The notes beneath the pieces are model-generated. The model saw nothing but the letters and a program-made list of their open reading frames with translations. It was not told the DNA's origin and made no database searches. This document shows, piece by piece, positions 17,754 through 26,161 of a DNA stretch of 64,000 nt. Positions within the stretch are counted from its first letter, which is position 1, and each line of letters opens with the position of its first letter. The position numbers were made by a program, and so were the translations under genes. This DNA comes from Thermobispora bispora DSM 43833 (GTDB lineage Bacteria > Actinomycetota > Actinomycetes > Streptosporangiales > Streptosporangiaceae), in contig NC_014165.1 in assembly GCF_000092645.1 (NCBI RefSeq), positions 682,001 to 746,000 on the forward strand. Direction: 5' to 3'.

Positions 17754-19135
17754 GTGTACTCCACGTACCCCGGGACGGCCCGCCCGCTGAGGTAGCCGTA
17801 GTAGTGCGCGAGGGAGGAGACCACCGAGATGTCCGATGAGGTGCGGAACTTGTTCCGCGCCGTGGCGGCGAACTCGGCGGGGAACCGCTCCTCGAGCTCG
17901 TACAGCAGGGAGCGGCGCAGCGCGTACGGCGCGTGCTTGAGCTTCTGGGTGAGCGTCCGGCCGCAGAGCTCCTCGATGATCCGCCGGTTGTTCATGCCGG
18001 CCGCGTGGACCGGCGACTCCTGGGCCTGGGGGTCGCCGAACGGCACGTGCGCCGTGCTCGGGAAGAACCGGGTCACCCCGTTCCCCTCGAAGAACAGGCT
18101 GGGCGGCATCGGGCGGCCGAGGAAGAAGTCGTCGTTGAGGTAGAGGAAGAACTCCGCCAGCCCGTCGATGTGGTGGAGCTGGGTCTCGATGGCGTGCGAG
18201 TTGAACACCGGCAGCACCGACGGGTCCGTGAAGATCTCCTTGTGGTCGACGACGGAGACCATCGGGTGGGAGGTGTCGAGCCAGGCGGGGACCTGCCCGT
18301 CGGTCACGATCCACACGTGGTTGACCCACGGCGCGTGCATCATCAGCGAGCGCAGCGAGTAGCGCAGCTCGTCCCGGCTGGTGAACCGGGCCTCGCACGT
18401 GGCCTGCGCGCTGATCCGCAGGTCCGGCCGGCCGGCGCTCTCCGCGGCGAGCGCCCGGTCGCGGCGGGCCCGCCACTCCGGGTCCGACCCGTCCACCCAG
18501 GTGTAGACCGCGTCGATCGGGAAGTCGATGTCGTCGATGAGCCGCCGGAGGAACTCCGGGCGGGTCGGGTAGGTCCGGGTCCGGCGGACGGCCGGCACCA
18601 GCGTGTTGAACAGCTCCTCCCCGCCCGGCACCGGTTCGGCGTCGGCCGGGACCATGTCGCACGCGCGGTTGGGCCGCGGCGCGGCCAGCATGTCGCCATC
18701 GCGCGCCCAGAACTCCAGATCACACCCGTGCTCGGGGCCGAGGACGAGCGTGTGGGACGGGCTGGCGAAGTACATGGCCACCCGGACCACCCGGACGTCC
18801 TCCCGCAGCCGGGACGCGCGCCGCAGCGGGGTCACCTTGGGGACGCCCCGGAACCGCACCGGCCCGGCGTGGAGCGGCCGCCCGCTGCGGGCGAGCGCGG
18901 TGAGGGCCCGGGTCCGCTCCTCCTCGGGCACCGCGACGATCGGCGGGCGGACCTGGAGCGGCCGGACGCAGAAGAACGGCACGCCCGCGTCCGAGAGGAT
19001 CGAGCAGACGAGGTCGAGCGTCTCCCGCCTGGCCTGGAGCGGGCTGGCGTCCGGCCGGATCAGGGCGGTCCCCGGCGCGGGCCGGGTGAGCGGCAGCCGC
19101 CGGCGCAGCCGCCGGTAGAACGTCGCAACGGGCAT
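17576..19135 (-). CDS. Stealth-family sugar-phosphate transferase
   Basis: 519 residues with all four Stealth conserved regions in order: CR1 IDAVYTWVDGSDPEW (near 207), CR2 RDELRYSLRSL followed by VWIVTDGQVPAWLD, CR3 HAPYALRRSLLYELEERF with KFRTSSD, and CR4 CLNDT near the C-terminus. Stealth proteins are hexose-1-phosphate or similar phosphotransferases that build phosphodiester-linked capsule or wall polymers. ATG at 19133-19135 is chosen because AGGAG lies seven bases upstream; GTG 19153 is also in frame but has no such site. It is convergent to, and overlaps the 3' end of, the GT39 gene. Confidence 0.9.
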   Translation of the reverse strand: MPVATFYRRLRRRLPLTRPAPGTALIRPDASPLQARRETLDLVCSILSDAGVPFFCVRPLQVRPPIVAVPEEERTRALTALARSGRPLHAGPVRFRGVPKVTPLRRASRLREDVRVVRVAMYFASPSHTLVLGPEHGCDLEFWARDGDMLAAPRPNRACDMVPADAEPVPGGEELFNTLVPAVRRTRTYPTRPEFLRRLIDDIDFPIDAVYTWVDGSDPEWRARRDRALAAESAGRPDLRISAQATCEARFTSRDELRYSLRSLMMHAPWVNHVWIVTDGQVPAWLDTSHPMVSVVDHKEIFTDPSVLPVFNSHAIETQLHHIDGLAEFFLYLNDDFFLGRPMPPSLFFEGNGVTRFFPSTAHVPFGDPQAQESPVHAAGMNNRRIIEELCGRTLTQKLKHAPYALRRSLLYELEERFPAEFAATARNKFRTSSDISVVSSLAHYYGYLSGRAVPGYVEYTYVDLSLRKTPAKLRRMLARRKHDAFCLNDTAPTTPEQDELLRRFLEAYFPTPAPFELT

Positions 19136-19289
19136 GATCTCTCTCCTGCTCACGGAATGTAGCGGAGCCGTCGCGCACTTGAGTCAGGCTTTGCCCAGGG
19201 CGGTGTGATGGTCAAGAACTGATAACGAATTACCCTGTCTGTTTCCGAACCGTGCGCGAACAGCTACCGACTGTAGCCATTCTTACCGC

Positions 19290-20159
19290 ATGGGTGGCTT
19301 CACGCTCGACGACGTGCTCGCGAAACGGAAGCGACGGGACTCCTGGTGGACGGTCTTCCTGGTCGACCCGCTCGCCTGCCGGCTCACGTTGTGGGTGGCG
19401 AACCACACCTCGCTCACCCCGAACGCGTTGTCGATGATCTCGCTGGCGATCGGGCTCGGCTCGGCCACCGCCTTCGCCGCCGGGGTCCTCCCGCTCGGGG
19501 CGGTGCTGTTCTACCTGAGCTTCATGGTCGACTGCATGGACGGGAAGCTGGCCCGGCTCAAGGGGAACGGCGACCCGTTCGGCCTGTGGCTCGACTACGT
19601 GGGGGATCGCCTGCGGGTGCTCTGGTGCGCCCTGGGCCTCGGATTCGGCGAGTACGCGCGCACGGGGGACGTGGCGTACGCGTTCACCGCCTTGGGCGTG
19701 ATCGTGCTCGACTTCTTCCGTTACATGAACGCGCCGCAGCTCAAGCGGGTCAAGGAGGCCATCCGGACGGTCACCGTCCGGCGGATGGAGACCGAGTGCG
19801 TGTTCGTCGAGGACGTGCTCCAGACGAGGCCGCGCAGCGAGGTGAAGAACCTCGAGGTCGAGGAGGGGAAGGCCCTCGTCGACCTGCAGAAGGCGTTCCA
19901 CCGGCGCTTCCCCTGGTACGACCGCTTCCGGGTCTTCCTGGTCCGGCGGCGGGTGCGCACGCACGTGTGGAGCGGCATCGAGTTCCACGCCGCGGTGTTC
20001 GTGATCGCCCCGCTGTTCGGCGCCAGGGCGCTGATCCCGGTGGCGATCTTCGCCGGGGCGCTGCTGCTGGCGTTCGAGATGAGCCTCGTCTACCGCGTCT
20101 GGCTGGCCACCCGTCAGATACCGAAGAGCGCGCCGGAGCGGGAGAGGATTCTCGTCTGA
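19290..20159 (+). CDS. CDP-alcohol phosphatidyltransferase family membrane enzyme
   Basis: 289 residues. The full CDP-OH-P signature is visible: Asp81-x2-Asp84-Gly85-x2-Ala88-Arg89-x8-Gly98-x3-Asp102-x3-Asp106. Hydrophobic helices flank it and two more follow near the C-terminus. Members join a CDP-linked alcohol (glycerol, inositol, ribitol and so on) to a second alcohol in the membrane. A charged insert (about 150-215) is longer than in phosphatidylglycerophosphate synthases. Given the neighbours, it may make a lipid- or sugar-phosphate building block of the surface polymer. No ribosome site precedes ATG 19290; TTTCCG (19242-19247) and TACCGA (19265-19270), 17 bp apart, may be its promoter. 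Confidence 0.85.
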   Translation: MGGFTLDDVLAKRKRRDSWWTVFLVDPLACRLTLWVANHTSLTPNALSMISLAIGLGSATAFAAGVLPLGAVLFYLSFMVDCMDGKLARLKGNGDPFGLWLDYVGDRLRVLWCALGLGFGEYARTGDVAYAFTALGVIVLDFFRYMNAPQLKRVKEAIRTVTVRRMETECVFVEDVLQTRPRSEVKNLEVEEGKALVDLQKAFHRRFPWYDRFRVFLVRRRVRTHVWSGIEFHAAVFVIAPLFGARALIPVAIFAGALLLAFEMSLVYRVWLATRQIPKSAPERERILV

Positions 20160-20214
20160 TCGGCCGGGGGCCGCTGCCGCGCCTTGTCCAACTCACCACG
20201 GGGGGATTGATCTC

Positions 20215-21255
20215 ATGCCATCGGACAGGCCGATCTTCGTCATCGGCTGCCCGCGCTCGGGCACCACGATGCTGCAGCTCATGCTGCACTCGCATCCGCG
20301 TATCGCCGTACCGCCGGAGACCAGGTTCGTGGTCCCGGCGTACTTCTCCCGCCGGATGTACGGCGACATGCGGCTGGCGGAGAACCGCCGCAGGCTCGCC
20401 ACCTGGATCGCCACCGGCAAGAACACCAAGTTCCGCGAGCTCGGCCTGGACGCCGACGAGTTCGTCCGCGCGGCCATGCTCGGCCCGGGCAGCTTCGGCT
20501 CGGTCATCGGGATGGCCTTCCAGTGCTACGCCGAGCGGTTCGGCAAGCCGCGCTGGGGCGACAAGCGGCCCAGCTACTACCGGCACGTCGAGATGCTCCT
20601 TCGGATGTTCCCGGACGCCCAGTTCGTCCACCTGATCCGGGACGGCCGCGACTGCGTGGCCTCGCTCAAGGAGATGCCCTGGTACCGCCCCGACGCGATC
20701 TACGCGGCGGCGAACTGGGCCGAGTCGATCGACTTCGCCAAGCGGTACGCCCGCAAGCTGCCGAAGGACACCTACTACCAGCTCCGGTACGAGGACCTCA
20801 CCGCCGACCCGGAGACCGAGCTGAAGCGGCTCTGCGACTTCCTCGGCGAGGAGTACGACCCCGCGATGTGCGAGCCGTGGCACATCGCCGAGATTGCCGT
20901 GCCGAAGCACAAGGTCTGGCACAGCAACACGCACGGCGAGGTCACCACGGCGCACTCGGGCAAGTGGGTGACGAAGCTGGAGCCGTGGGAGATCGCGCTC
21001 TGCGAGGCCGTGCTCGGCGACCGGCTCGTGGCGCACGGGTACGAGCTGAGCGGCGCGCCGAAGCCCGACCGCCGGCACGTGGCCGCGTTCAAGGAGGCGT
21101 ACCACCGGCGGCGGCTCTCCCGGCTCCGCAAGTACAACCGGGACCGGCTCACCCGGCTGCGCGAGCCCGGGCCGATCGCCGCGCTGCTCACCGAGGGCCA
21201 GCGCAGGCTCGCCGGGCTGCCGCGGCAGCGCGACCGTGAGCTGATCCCCCGCTGA
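20215..21255 (+). CDS. PAPS-dependent sulfotransferase
   Basis: 346 residues. The 5'-phosphosulfate loop IGCPRSGTTMLQ is at the N-terminus (residues 10-21) and the 3'-phosphate motif HLIRDGRDCVASL near residue 140, so PAPS binding is well supported. PAPS-dependent enzymes of this type sulfate carbohydrates or lipids. It follows the CDP-alcohol transferase by 55 bases and so probably decorates the same cell-surface polymer; the acceptor is unknown. A run of Gs ending in GGGGGGA about 10 bases before ATG 20215 is the ribosome site. The Arg-rich C-terminus may be peripheral to the membrane. Confidence 0.88.
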   Translation: MPSDRPIFVIGCPRSGTTMLQLMLHSHPRIAVPPETRFVVPAYFSRRMYGDMRLAENRRRLATWIATGKNTKFRELGLDADEFVRAAMLGPGSFGSVIGMAFQCYAERFGKPRWGDKRPSYYRHVEMLLRMFPDAQFVHLIRDGRDCVASLKEMPWYRPDAIYAAANWAESIDFAKRYARKLPKDTYYQLRYEDLTADPETELKRLCDFLGEEYDPAMCEPWHIAEIAVPKHKVWHSNTHGEVTTAHSGKWVTKLEPWEIALCEAVLGDRLVAHGYELSGAPKPDRRHVAAFKEAYHRRRLSRLRKYNRDRLTRLREPGPIAALLTEGQRRLAGLPRQRDRELIPR

Positions 21256-21275
21256 CCCGGGCCCGCCGGCCCGGG

Positions 21276-21308
21276 GCGGTGCCCCCGGCGTGGGGGCGGC
21301 GGCACCGC
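21276..21308. terminator. Bidirectional hairpin between sulfotransferase and coxG
   Basis: GCGGTGCC (21276-21283) pairs with GGCACCGC (21301-21308), and an inner C-run/G-run extends the stem. It lies in the 87-bp gap between two converging genes, where a shared terminator is expected. Confidence 0.5.
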
Positions 21309-21342
21309 GCCCGTACGGCACGGCGCCGCCGCGAGGTCACGC

Positions 21343-22098
21343 CTACCGGCGGCGCAGCCCGCGCAGGCCGAGCACGAGCAGGATGATCGCGATGACCCCG
21401 GCGGCCACCGGGGCGAGCCGCCGCAGCATGGGGCCGCCGGCGAGCTCGAGGAGGTCGAGCGCCTCCTCCTGCGGCCGCGGAGCGGCCTCGGCCGCCGCGG
21501 GCCGTACCGCACCCGGGGCGGGCGGCCGGGCCGCCGCCTCGGCGCCGCCCTGAGCGGGGGATCCGCCCGGAGCCGGGGTCTCCTCCGCCCGGGCAGGCCC
21601 CTCCTCGGTGGCGGGCGCGCCCTGCGCCCCTTCCTGCGCCCGCTGCTCCTCCTGCGCGAGCAGGGCGGCGAGATTGGTGGCGAAGCGGTCGATGAGCTTG
21701 CCGCCCACGTCCGCGAGCACACCCCGGCTGAACTGCGCGGGCCGCCCGGTGATGTTGAACGACGACTCCACGCGCACCGTGGTGCGCCCGTCCTCGCCGA
21801 GGAGCCGTGCCGTGACCTCGGCGCTCGCGGTGCCCTGGCCGCGCACCTCCTTGCCGGACGCCTTGATGGTGAGCGTCCGCGTCTCAGGGTCCACCTTCTC
21901 GAAGCGCGCGCTGCCGTGGTAGGAGACGGTGATCGGGCCGACCTTCATCTTGATGGTCCCGGTGAAGTCGTCACCGTCGACCGACTCCAGCGCCGCGCCC
22001 GGCAGGCACGGCGCGACCCGCTTGACGTCGAGGAGTACCGGCCAGGCCTGCTCGACCGGGACCGGGACCGTGAACTCGTGCTCGAACCGCAACGCCAT
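21343..22098 (-). CDS. coxG: CoxG-like SRPBCC domain protein with C-terminal membrane anchor
   Basis: 251 residues. The N-terminal 145 residues have the CoxG/SRPBCC fold signature: FTVPVPVEQAWPVLLDVKRVAPCLPGAAL, with ITVSYHGSARF and the FNITGRPAQFSRGVLADVG stretch. An Ala/Pro/Glu-rich linker of about 75 residues leads to a single hydrophobic helix (LAPVAAGVIAIILLVLGL) and RRR at the end. In CO-oxidising bacteria CoxG ties CO dehydrogenase to the cytoplasmic membrane; the same role is likely here. It is the last gene of the coxSLM-G operon and lies 33 bases behind coxM. Confidence 0.85.
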   Translation of the reverse strand: MALRFEHEFTVPVPVEQAWPVLLDVKRVAPCLPGAALESVDGDDFTGTIKMKVGPITVSYHGSARFEKVDPETRTLTIKASGKEVRGQGTASAEVTARLLGEDGRTTVRVESSFNITGRPAQFSRGVLADVGGKLIDRFATNLAALLAQEEQRAQEGAQGAPATEEGPARAEETPAPGGSPAQGGAEAAARPPAPGAVRPAAAEAAPRPQEEALDLLELAGGPMLRRLAPVAAGVIAIILLVLGLRGLRRR

Positions 22099-22131
22099 GC
22101 TCTCTCCGTTTCCGAATGTGGGCCCGCCCGC

Positions 22132-22995
22132 TCAGGCGCGGTGCGCGGCCGCGAGGACGGCCCGGCGGGTGAGGACCCGGGCCAGGTGCCGGCGGTAGTC
22201 GGGCTGGGCGTGCAGGTCGGCCGGTGGTTCCGTGCCCTCGTCCGCCCGATCGGCCGCCGCGCGCAGCGCGGCGTCGTCGCCGATCTCCACGCCCCGGAGG
22301 GCCTCCTCCGCGGCGGCCGCCCGGACCGGGGTGGGCCCCATGTTGGTGAGCCCGATCCGGGCCTCCTCGATGGTCCCGTTCGACCGCCGGACCGCGGCCG
22401 CCACGCCGACCGTCGCCCACGCCTGGGCCGTGCGCTGGAACTTCTCGTAGTGGAAGCCCCAGCCCGGGCCCAGCTTGGGCACCCGGACGCCCACGAGGAT
22501 CTCTGCCGGCTCCATCGCCGTCTCCAGGTAGTCGACGAAGAACCCGGAGGCGGGGACGGCCCGCTCCCCGGACGGTGACCGGAGCACCAGCTCGGCGCCG
22601 AGCGCGAGCGCGACCGAGGGCAGGTCGCCCGCCGGGTCGGCGTGCGCGAGCGAGCCGCCGAACGTGCCGCGGTGCCGTACCGCCGGGTCGGCCACGGTCG
22701 CGGTGGCCTGCGCGAGCAGCGGGCAGTGCTCCTTGACCAGCGGGGAGTTCATCACCTCGTGGTGCGTGGTGGTCGCCCCGATGTAGAGGTGGTCGCCCCG
22801 GTCCTCGATGCCCCGGAGCTCGGGGATCCGGCCCACGTCGACCAGGGCGGCCGGGAAGGCGAGCCGGAGCCGGAGCAGGGGCAGCAGCGACTGCCCGCCG
22901 GCGAGGACCTTGGCGTCCTCACCGGCCTCGCTGAGCGTGGCCACGGCCTCTTCCACCGAGGCCGGGCGGAAGTACCCGAACGACGCAGGGATCAT
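22132..22995 (-). CDS. coxM: Molybdenum hydroxylase FAD-binding subunit (CoxM-like)
   Basis: 287 residues. Belongs to the vanillyl-alcohol-oxidase-type FAD family: VLAGGQSLLPLLRLRL and TVADPAVRHRGTFGGSLAHADPAGD are the two FAD-contacting blocks seen in CoxM/CutM proteins. The subunit passes electrons from the iron-sulfur protein to an acceptor. ATG at 22993-22995 overlaps the coxL stop (ATGA), and AAGGAG precedes it, so translation is coupled. A longer upstream frame inside coxL was rejected. Confidence 0.92.
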   Translation of the reverse strand: MIPASFGYFRPASVEEAVATLSEAGEDAKVLAGGQSLLPLLRLRLAFPAALVDVGRIPELRGIEDRGDHLYIGATTTHHEVMNSPLVKEHCPLLAQATATVADPAVRHRGTFGGSLAHADPAGDLPSVALALGAELVLRSPSGERAVPASGFFVDYLETAMEPAEILVGVRVPKLGPGWGFHYEKFQRTAQAWATVGVAAAVRRSNGTIEEARIGLTNMGPTPVRAAAAEEALRGVEIGDDAALRAAADRADEGTEPPADLHAQPDYRRHLARVLTRRAVLAAAHRA

Positions 22996-25364
22996 GCCTG
23001 AGCTCCTTCCGCCTCCCGGATCGCCCGCCAGACCCGCTCCGGCGTGCACGGCATCCGCACATCGCGCACCCCGAACGGGCGGAGCGCGTCGACGATCGCG
23101 TTCACCACCGCCGGGGTGGACGCGATCGTGCCCGCCTCACCGACGCCCTTCACCCCGAGCGGGTTGGTGGTCGCGGGCGTCTCGGTCCGGTCGGTGACGA
23201 AACCGGGCAGGTCGGCCGCGGACGGCAGCAGGTAGTCGGCCATGGTCGTGGTGAGCAGGTTGCCCTGCCCGTCGTAGACGGCCTCCTCGAACAGGGCCTG
23301 CCCGATGCCCTGGGCGATGCCGCCGTGGACCTGGCCCTCGACGATCAGCGGGTTGATCACCCGGCCGACGTCGTCGACGGCGACGTACGACCGGATGGTG
23401 ACCGCGCCGGTCTCGGTGTCCACCTCCACCGCGCACAGGTGGGTTCCGTGCGGGAACGAGAAGTTCTCCGGGTCGTACGTGGCGGCCGCGTCCAGCCGCG
23501 GCTCGAACCCGTCGGGCAGGTCGTGCGCGGCGAACGTGGCGAGCGCGATCTCCTGCAGGGTCTTCGAGGCGGAGGTGCCCCGGACCTGGAACCGGCCGTC
23601 GGCGAACTCGATGTCCTCCGGGTTCGCCTCGAGCAGGTGCGCGGCGACCCGGCGCGCCTTCTCCTTCACCTTCTCACAGGCCTGGAGGAGCGCGATCCCG
23701 CCCACCGGCAGCGAGCGGGAGCCGTACGTGTCCATGCCCTTGGGCGAGGAGGCGGTGTCGCCGTGGAGGACGGTCACGTCCTCGAACGGCACGCCGAGCG
23801 CGTCGGCGACGATCTGGCTCCACGCGGTCTCGTGCCCCTGGCCGTGCGGGCTGCTCCCGGTCACCACCTCGACCTTGCCGGTCGGGAGGACCCGGACCTC
23901 GGCGTGCTCCCAGCCGCCCGCGCCGTACGACAGGCTGCCGAGCACCCGGCTGGGCGCCAGGCCGCACATCTCGGTGTAGGTGGAGACGCCGATGCCGAGC
24001 TGGACCGGATCCTTGCGCCGGCGCCGCTCGGCCTGCTCGGCCCGCAGGTCGTCGTACTTGAAGAGCGCGAGCGCCCGCTCGGTCGCCGCCTCGTAGTTGC
24101 CGGAGTCGTAGGTGAGGCCGGCGATGGTGGTGTAGGGGAACTCGGTGTTCTTGATCCAGTTCCGCCGGCGGAGCTCGATCGGGTCGATCCCCAGCTCGGC
24201 GGCGAGCTCGTCCATGAGCCGCTCGATCGCGAACGTCGCCTCCGGGCGGCCGGCGCCCCGGTAGGCGTCGGTCGGCATCTTGGTGGTGAAGACGCCCGTG
24301 CAGGTGAAGTCGTAGGCGTCCATCTTGTAGATGCCGTTGTACATGAACGCGCCGAGCAGCGGGACGCCCGGGGTGACGAGCATCAGGTAGGCGCCCATGT
24401 CGGCGAGCAGGTCGACCTTGAGGCCGCGGATCCGCCCGTCGCGCTCGGCCGCGATGCTCACCCGCTGGATCTGGTCGCGGCCGTGGTGGACGGTGAGGTT
24501 GCCCTCGGACCGCGACTCGGTCCACTTCACCGGCCGGCCCAGGCGGCGGGCGATGAGCAGGCAGAGCACCTCCTCGGCGGTCACCTGCAGCTTGGAGCCG
24601 AACCCGCCGCCCACGTCCGGGGCGATCACCCGCAGCTTGTGCTCGGGGATCCCGGTGGTGAGCGCGAGCATGACCCGGAGGATGTGCGGGATCTGGGTAG
24701 CCGAGTAGAGCGTGTACTGATCGCCGTCGGTGGTCGCCACCACCGCGCGCGGCTCCATGGCCGAGGGGATGAGCCGCTGCTGCACGTAGGTCCGCTCGAG
24801 GACCACGGGCGCGTCGCGGAACGCCGCCTCGATGTCGCCCTGGGCGAACTTCCAGGTGAACGCCTTGTTGCCCGCCTCGTGGACCTTCGGCGCGCCCTCC
24901 TTGAGGGCCTCGGTCATGTCGAGCACGGGCTCGAGCGGCTCGTAGTCGACCTCGATCGCCTCGAGCGCGTCCGCGGCCTTGTACCGGTCGGTGGCGACCA
25001 CGCACGCGACCGCCTCGCCGACGTACCGGACCGTGGACACCGCCATCGGCGGGTGCTCGGGGATGACGATGTCCTCGCTCACCGGCCAGGCGCACGGCAG
25101 GCTGCCCTGCTCGCCGGCGAAGTCCTGGCCGCTGAACACTGCCACCACGCCGGGCCGGTTGCGGGCGGCGGACGTGTCGACCCTGGTGATCCGGGCATGC
25201 GCCATCGGGCTGCGCAGGAAGGCCACGTGGAGCATGCCGGGGAGCTGGATGTTGTCGGTCCACTTCGTGCGGCCGGTGACCAGCCGCGCGTCCTCTTTGC
25301 GCCGCCGGGCTCTGCCGATCTCCCGGCCGGTCTCTTTCCGCTCTTCGGTGAGCACTTCGGTCAT
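22992..25364 (-). CDS. coxL: Molybdenum hydroxylase large subunit, form II CoxL type
   Basis: 790 residues of the xanthine dehydrogenase superfamily, binding molybdopterin cytosine dinucleotide. The active-site loop reads AYRGAGRPEA (367-376), the form II signature, rather than the AYxCSFR of genuine form I CO dehydrogenase. The cofactor-binding GGGFGSK is near 252 and the catalytic Glu is in GVKGVGEAGT near the C-terminus. Form II enzymes may oxidise CO poorly or act on other substrates such as aldehydes or N-heterocycles, so CO oxidation is not established. The gene overlaps coxS and coxM by ATGA on both sides. Confidence 0.93.
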   Translation of the reverse strand: MTEVLTEERKETGREIGRARRRKEDARLVTGRTKWTDNIQLPGMLHVAFLRSPMAHARITRVDTSAARNRPGVVAVFSGQDFAGEQGSLPCAWPVSEDIVIPEHPPMAVSTVRYVGEAVACVVATDRYKAADALEAIEVDYEPLEPVLDMTEALKEGAPKVHEAGNKAFTWKFAQGDIEAAFRDAPVVLERTYVQQRLIPSAMEPRAVVATTDGDQYTLYSATQIPHILRVMLALTTGIPEHKLRVIAPDVGGGFGSKLQVTAEEVLCLLIARRLGRPVKWTESRSEGNLTVHHGRDQIQRVSIAAERDGRIRGLKVDLLADMGAYLMLVTPGVPLLGAFMYNGIYKMDAYDFTCTGVFTTKMPTDAYRGAGRPEATFAIERLMDELAAELGIDPIELRRRNWIKNTEFPYTTIAGLTYDSGNYEAATERALALFKYDDLRAEQAERRRRKDPVQLGIGVSTYTEMCGLAPSRVLGSLSYGAGGWEHAEVRVLPTGKVEVVTGSSPHGQGHETAWSQIVADALGVPFEDVTVLHGDTASSPKGMDTYGSRSLPVGGIALLQACEKVKEKARRVAAHLLEANPEDIEFADGRFQVRGTSASKTLQEIALATFAAHDLPDGFEPRLDAAATYDPENFSFPHGTHLCAVEVDTETGAVTIRSYVAVDDVGRVINPLIVEGQVHGGIAQGIGQALFEEAVYDGQGNLLTTTMADYLLPSAADLPGFVTDRTETPATTNPLGVKGVGEAGTIASTPAVVNAIVDALRPFGVRDVRMPCTPERVWRAIREAEGAQA

Positions 25365-25837
25365 CGCGCCGCCACCCGCATCTCCTCAGCGCCCCGCCGT
25401 ACGGCGCGGACGATGTTGCAGTACCCGGTGCACCGGCAGAGGTTGCCCTTCAGGCCCTGCCGGATCTCGTCCTCGGTGGGGTCGGGGTTCTCCCGGACCA
25501 GATCGATCGCCGCCATGATCATTCCGGGAGTGCAGTAGCCGCACTGCAGCGCGTGCTCCTCGTGGAAGGCCCGCTGCATGGGGTGCCAGTTCCCGTCGCT
25601 CGCCAGGCCCTCGATCGTCACGATCTCGCTGCCGTCGGCCTGGACGGCGAGCACCGAGCAGCTCTTGACGCTCTTGCCGTCCATGAGGACCGTGCAGGCG
25701 CCGCAGTTGCTGGTGTCGCAGCCGATCGGCGTGCCGGTCTTCCCGAGGTGATCCCGGAGGAAATGGACGAGGAGCAGCCGGGGCTCCACCTCCTGCTCGT
25801 ACGTGATGCCGTCAACGGTCACGGTTATTCGGGGCAT
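25361..25837 (-). CDS. coxS: Molybdenum hydroxylase [2Fe-2S] subunit (CoxS-like)
   Basis: 158 residues with the two iron-sulfur clusters of this family: a plant-ferredoxin-type site (Cys40, Cys45, Cys48, Cys60) and a helical site (Cys99, Cys102, Cys134, Cys136). It carries electrons from the molybdenum centre of CoxL to the flavin of CoxM in the cytoplasm. ATG at 25835-25837 sits behind GGGAGGA. First gene of the operon; the S-L-M order is that of form II clusters. Confidence 0.95.
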   Translation of the reverse strand: MPRITVTVDGITYEQEVEPRLLLVHFLRDHLGKTGTPIGCDTSNCGACTVLMDGKSVKSCSVLAVQADGSEIVTIEGLASDGNWHPMQRAFHEEHALQCGYCTPGMIMAAIDLVRENPDPTEDEIRQGLKGNLCRCTGYCNIVRAVRRGAEEMRVAAR

Positions 25838-25870
25838 AGGGTCCTCCCCAACGCGGCGGTGATATCCGTG

Positions 25871-25898
25871 ACGGTACGCTCCGGTGCCGTCTGGTCAA
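25871..25898 (-). promoter_or_regulatory. Probable promoter of the cox operon
   Basis: On the minus strand TTGACC (25893-25898) and TACCGT (25871-25876) are separated by 16 bp. Both fit the main actinobacterial sigma factor, and the expected transcript start is about 27 bases before the coxS ATG. Confidence 0.5.
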
Positions 25899-26064
25899 CC
25901 CCCCAGTTGCATCGTTCCCAGAACTCTCGGGTGTTTCGGGCCGCGGCGGGCGCCGATCTCGGGCCCCGGACGCCGCGGAATTCGTGCGGTGATATGGCCC
26001 CGCGCCGGAAAGCCGTCACGTCCGGTGGGGAATCGGTATCGGCGCGAACGGCCGTCCGGAAACC

Positions 26065-26093
26065 TTGATCATCAACGCGCGCCGTGGTTTAGT
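26065..26093 (+). promoter_or_regulatory. Possible promoter of the GMC oxidoreductase gene
   Basis: TTGATC (26065-26070) and TTTAGT (26088-26093) have a 17-bp spacer. Transcription would start near 26100, some 60 bases before the GTG start at 26162. The -10 match is only moderate. Confidence 0.35.
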
Positions 26094-26161
26094 GATAGAC
26101 CGCAACAAAAGAACACAGATGCCCTTAATGTGCCTATTCCGCTGGTCGGGGAGGCGTCGCA

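Larger units (their letters stand above)
25838..26161. other. Divergent intergenic region between coxS and the GMC gene
   Basis: 324 bases without a convincing gene. It holds one promoter candidate per strand (listed separately) and has a lower G+C content than its flanks. Short open frames here have no ribosome site and no recognisable protein features. Confidence 0.5.

Noticed and set aside
19136-19153. GTG 19153 as start of the Stealth protein
   Set aside because: The AGGAG lies downstream of it and seven bases before ATG 19135, which is therefore the better start.
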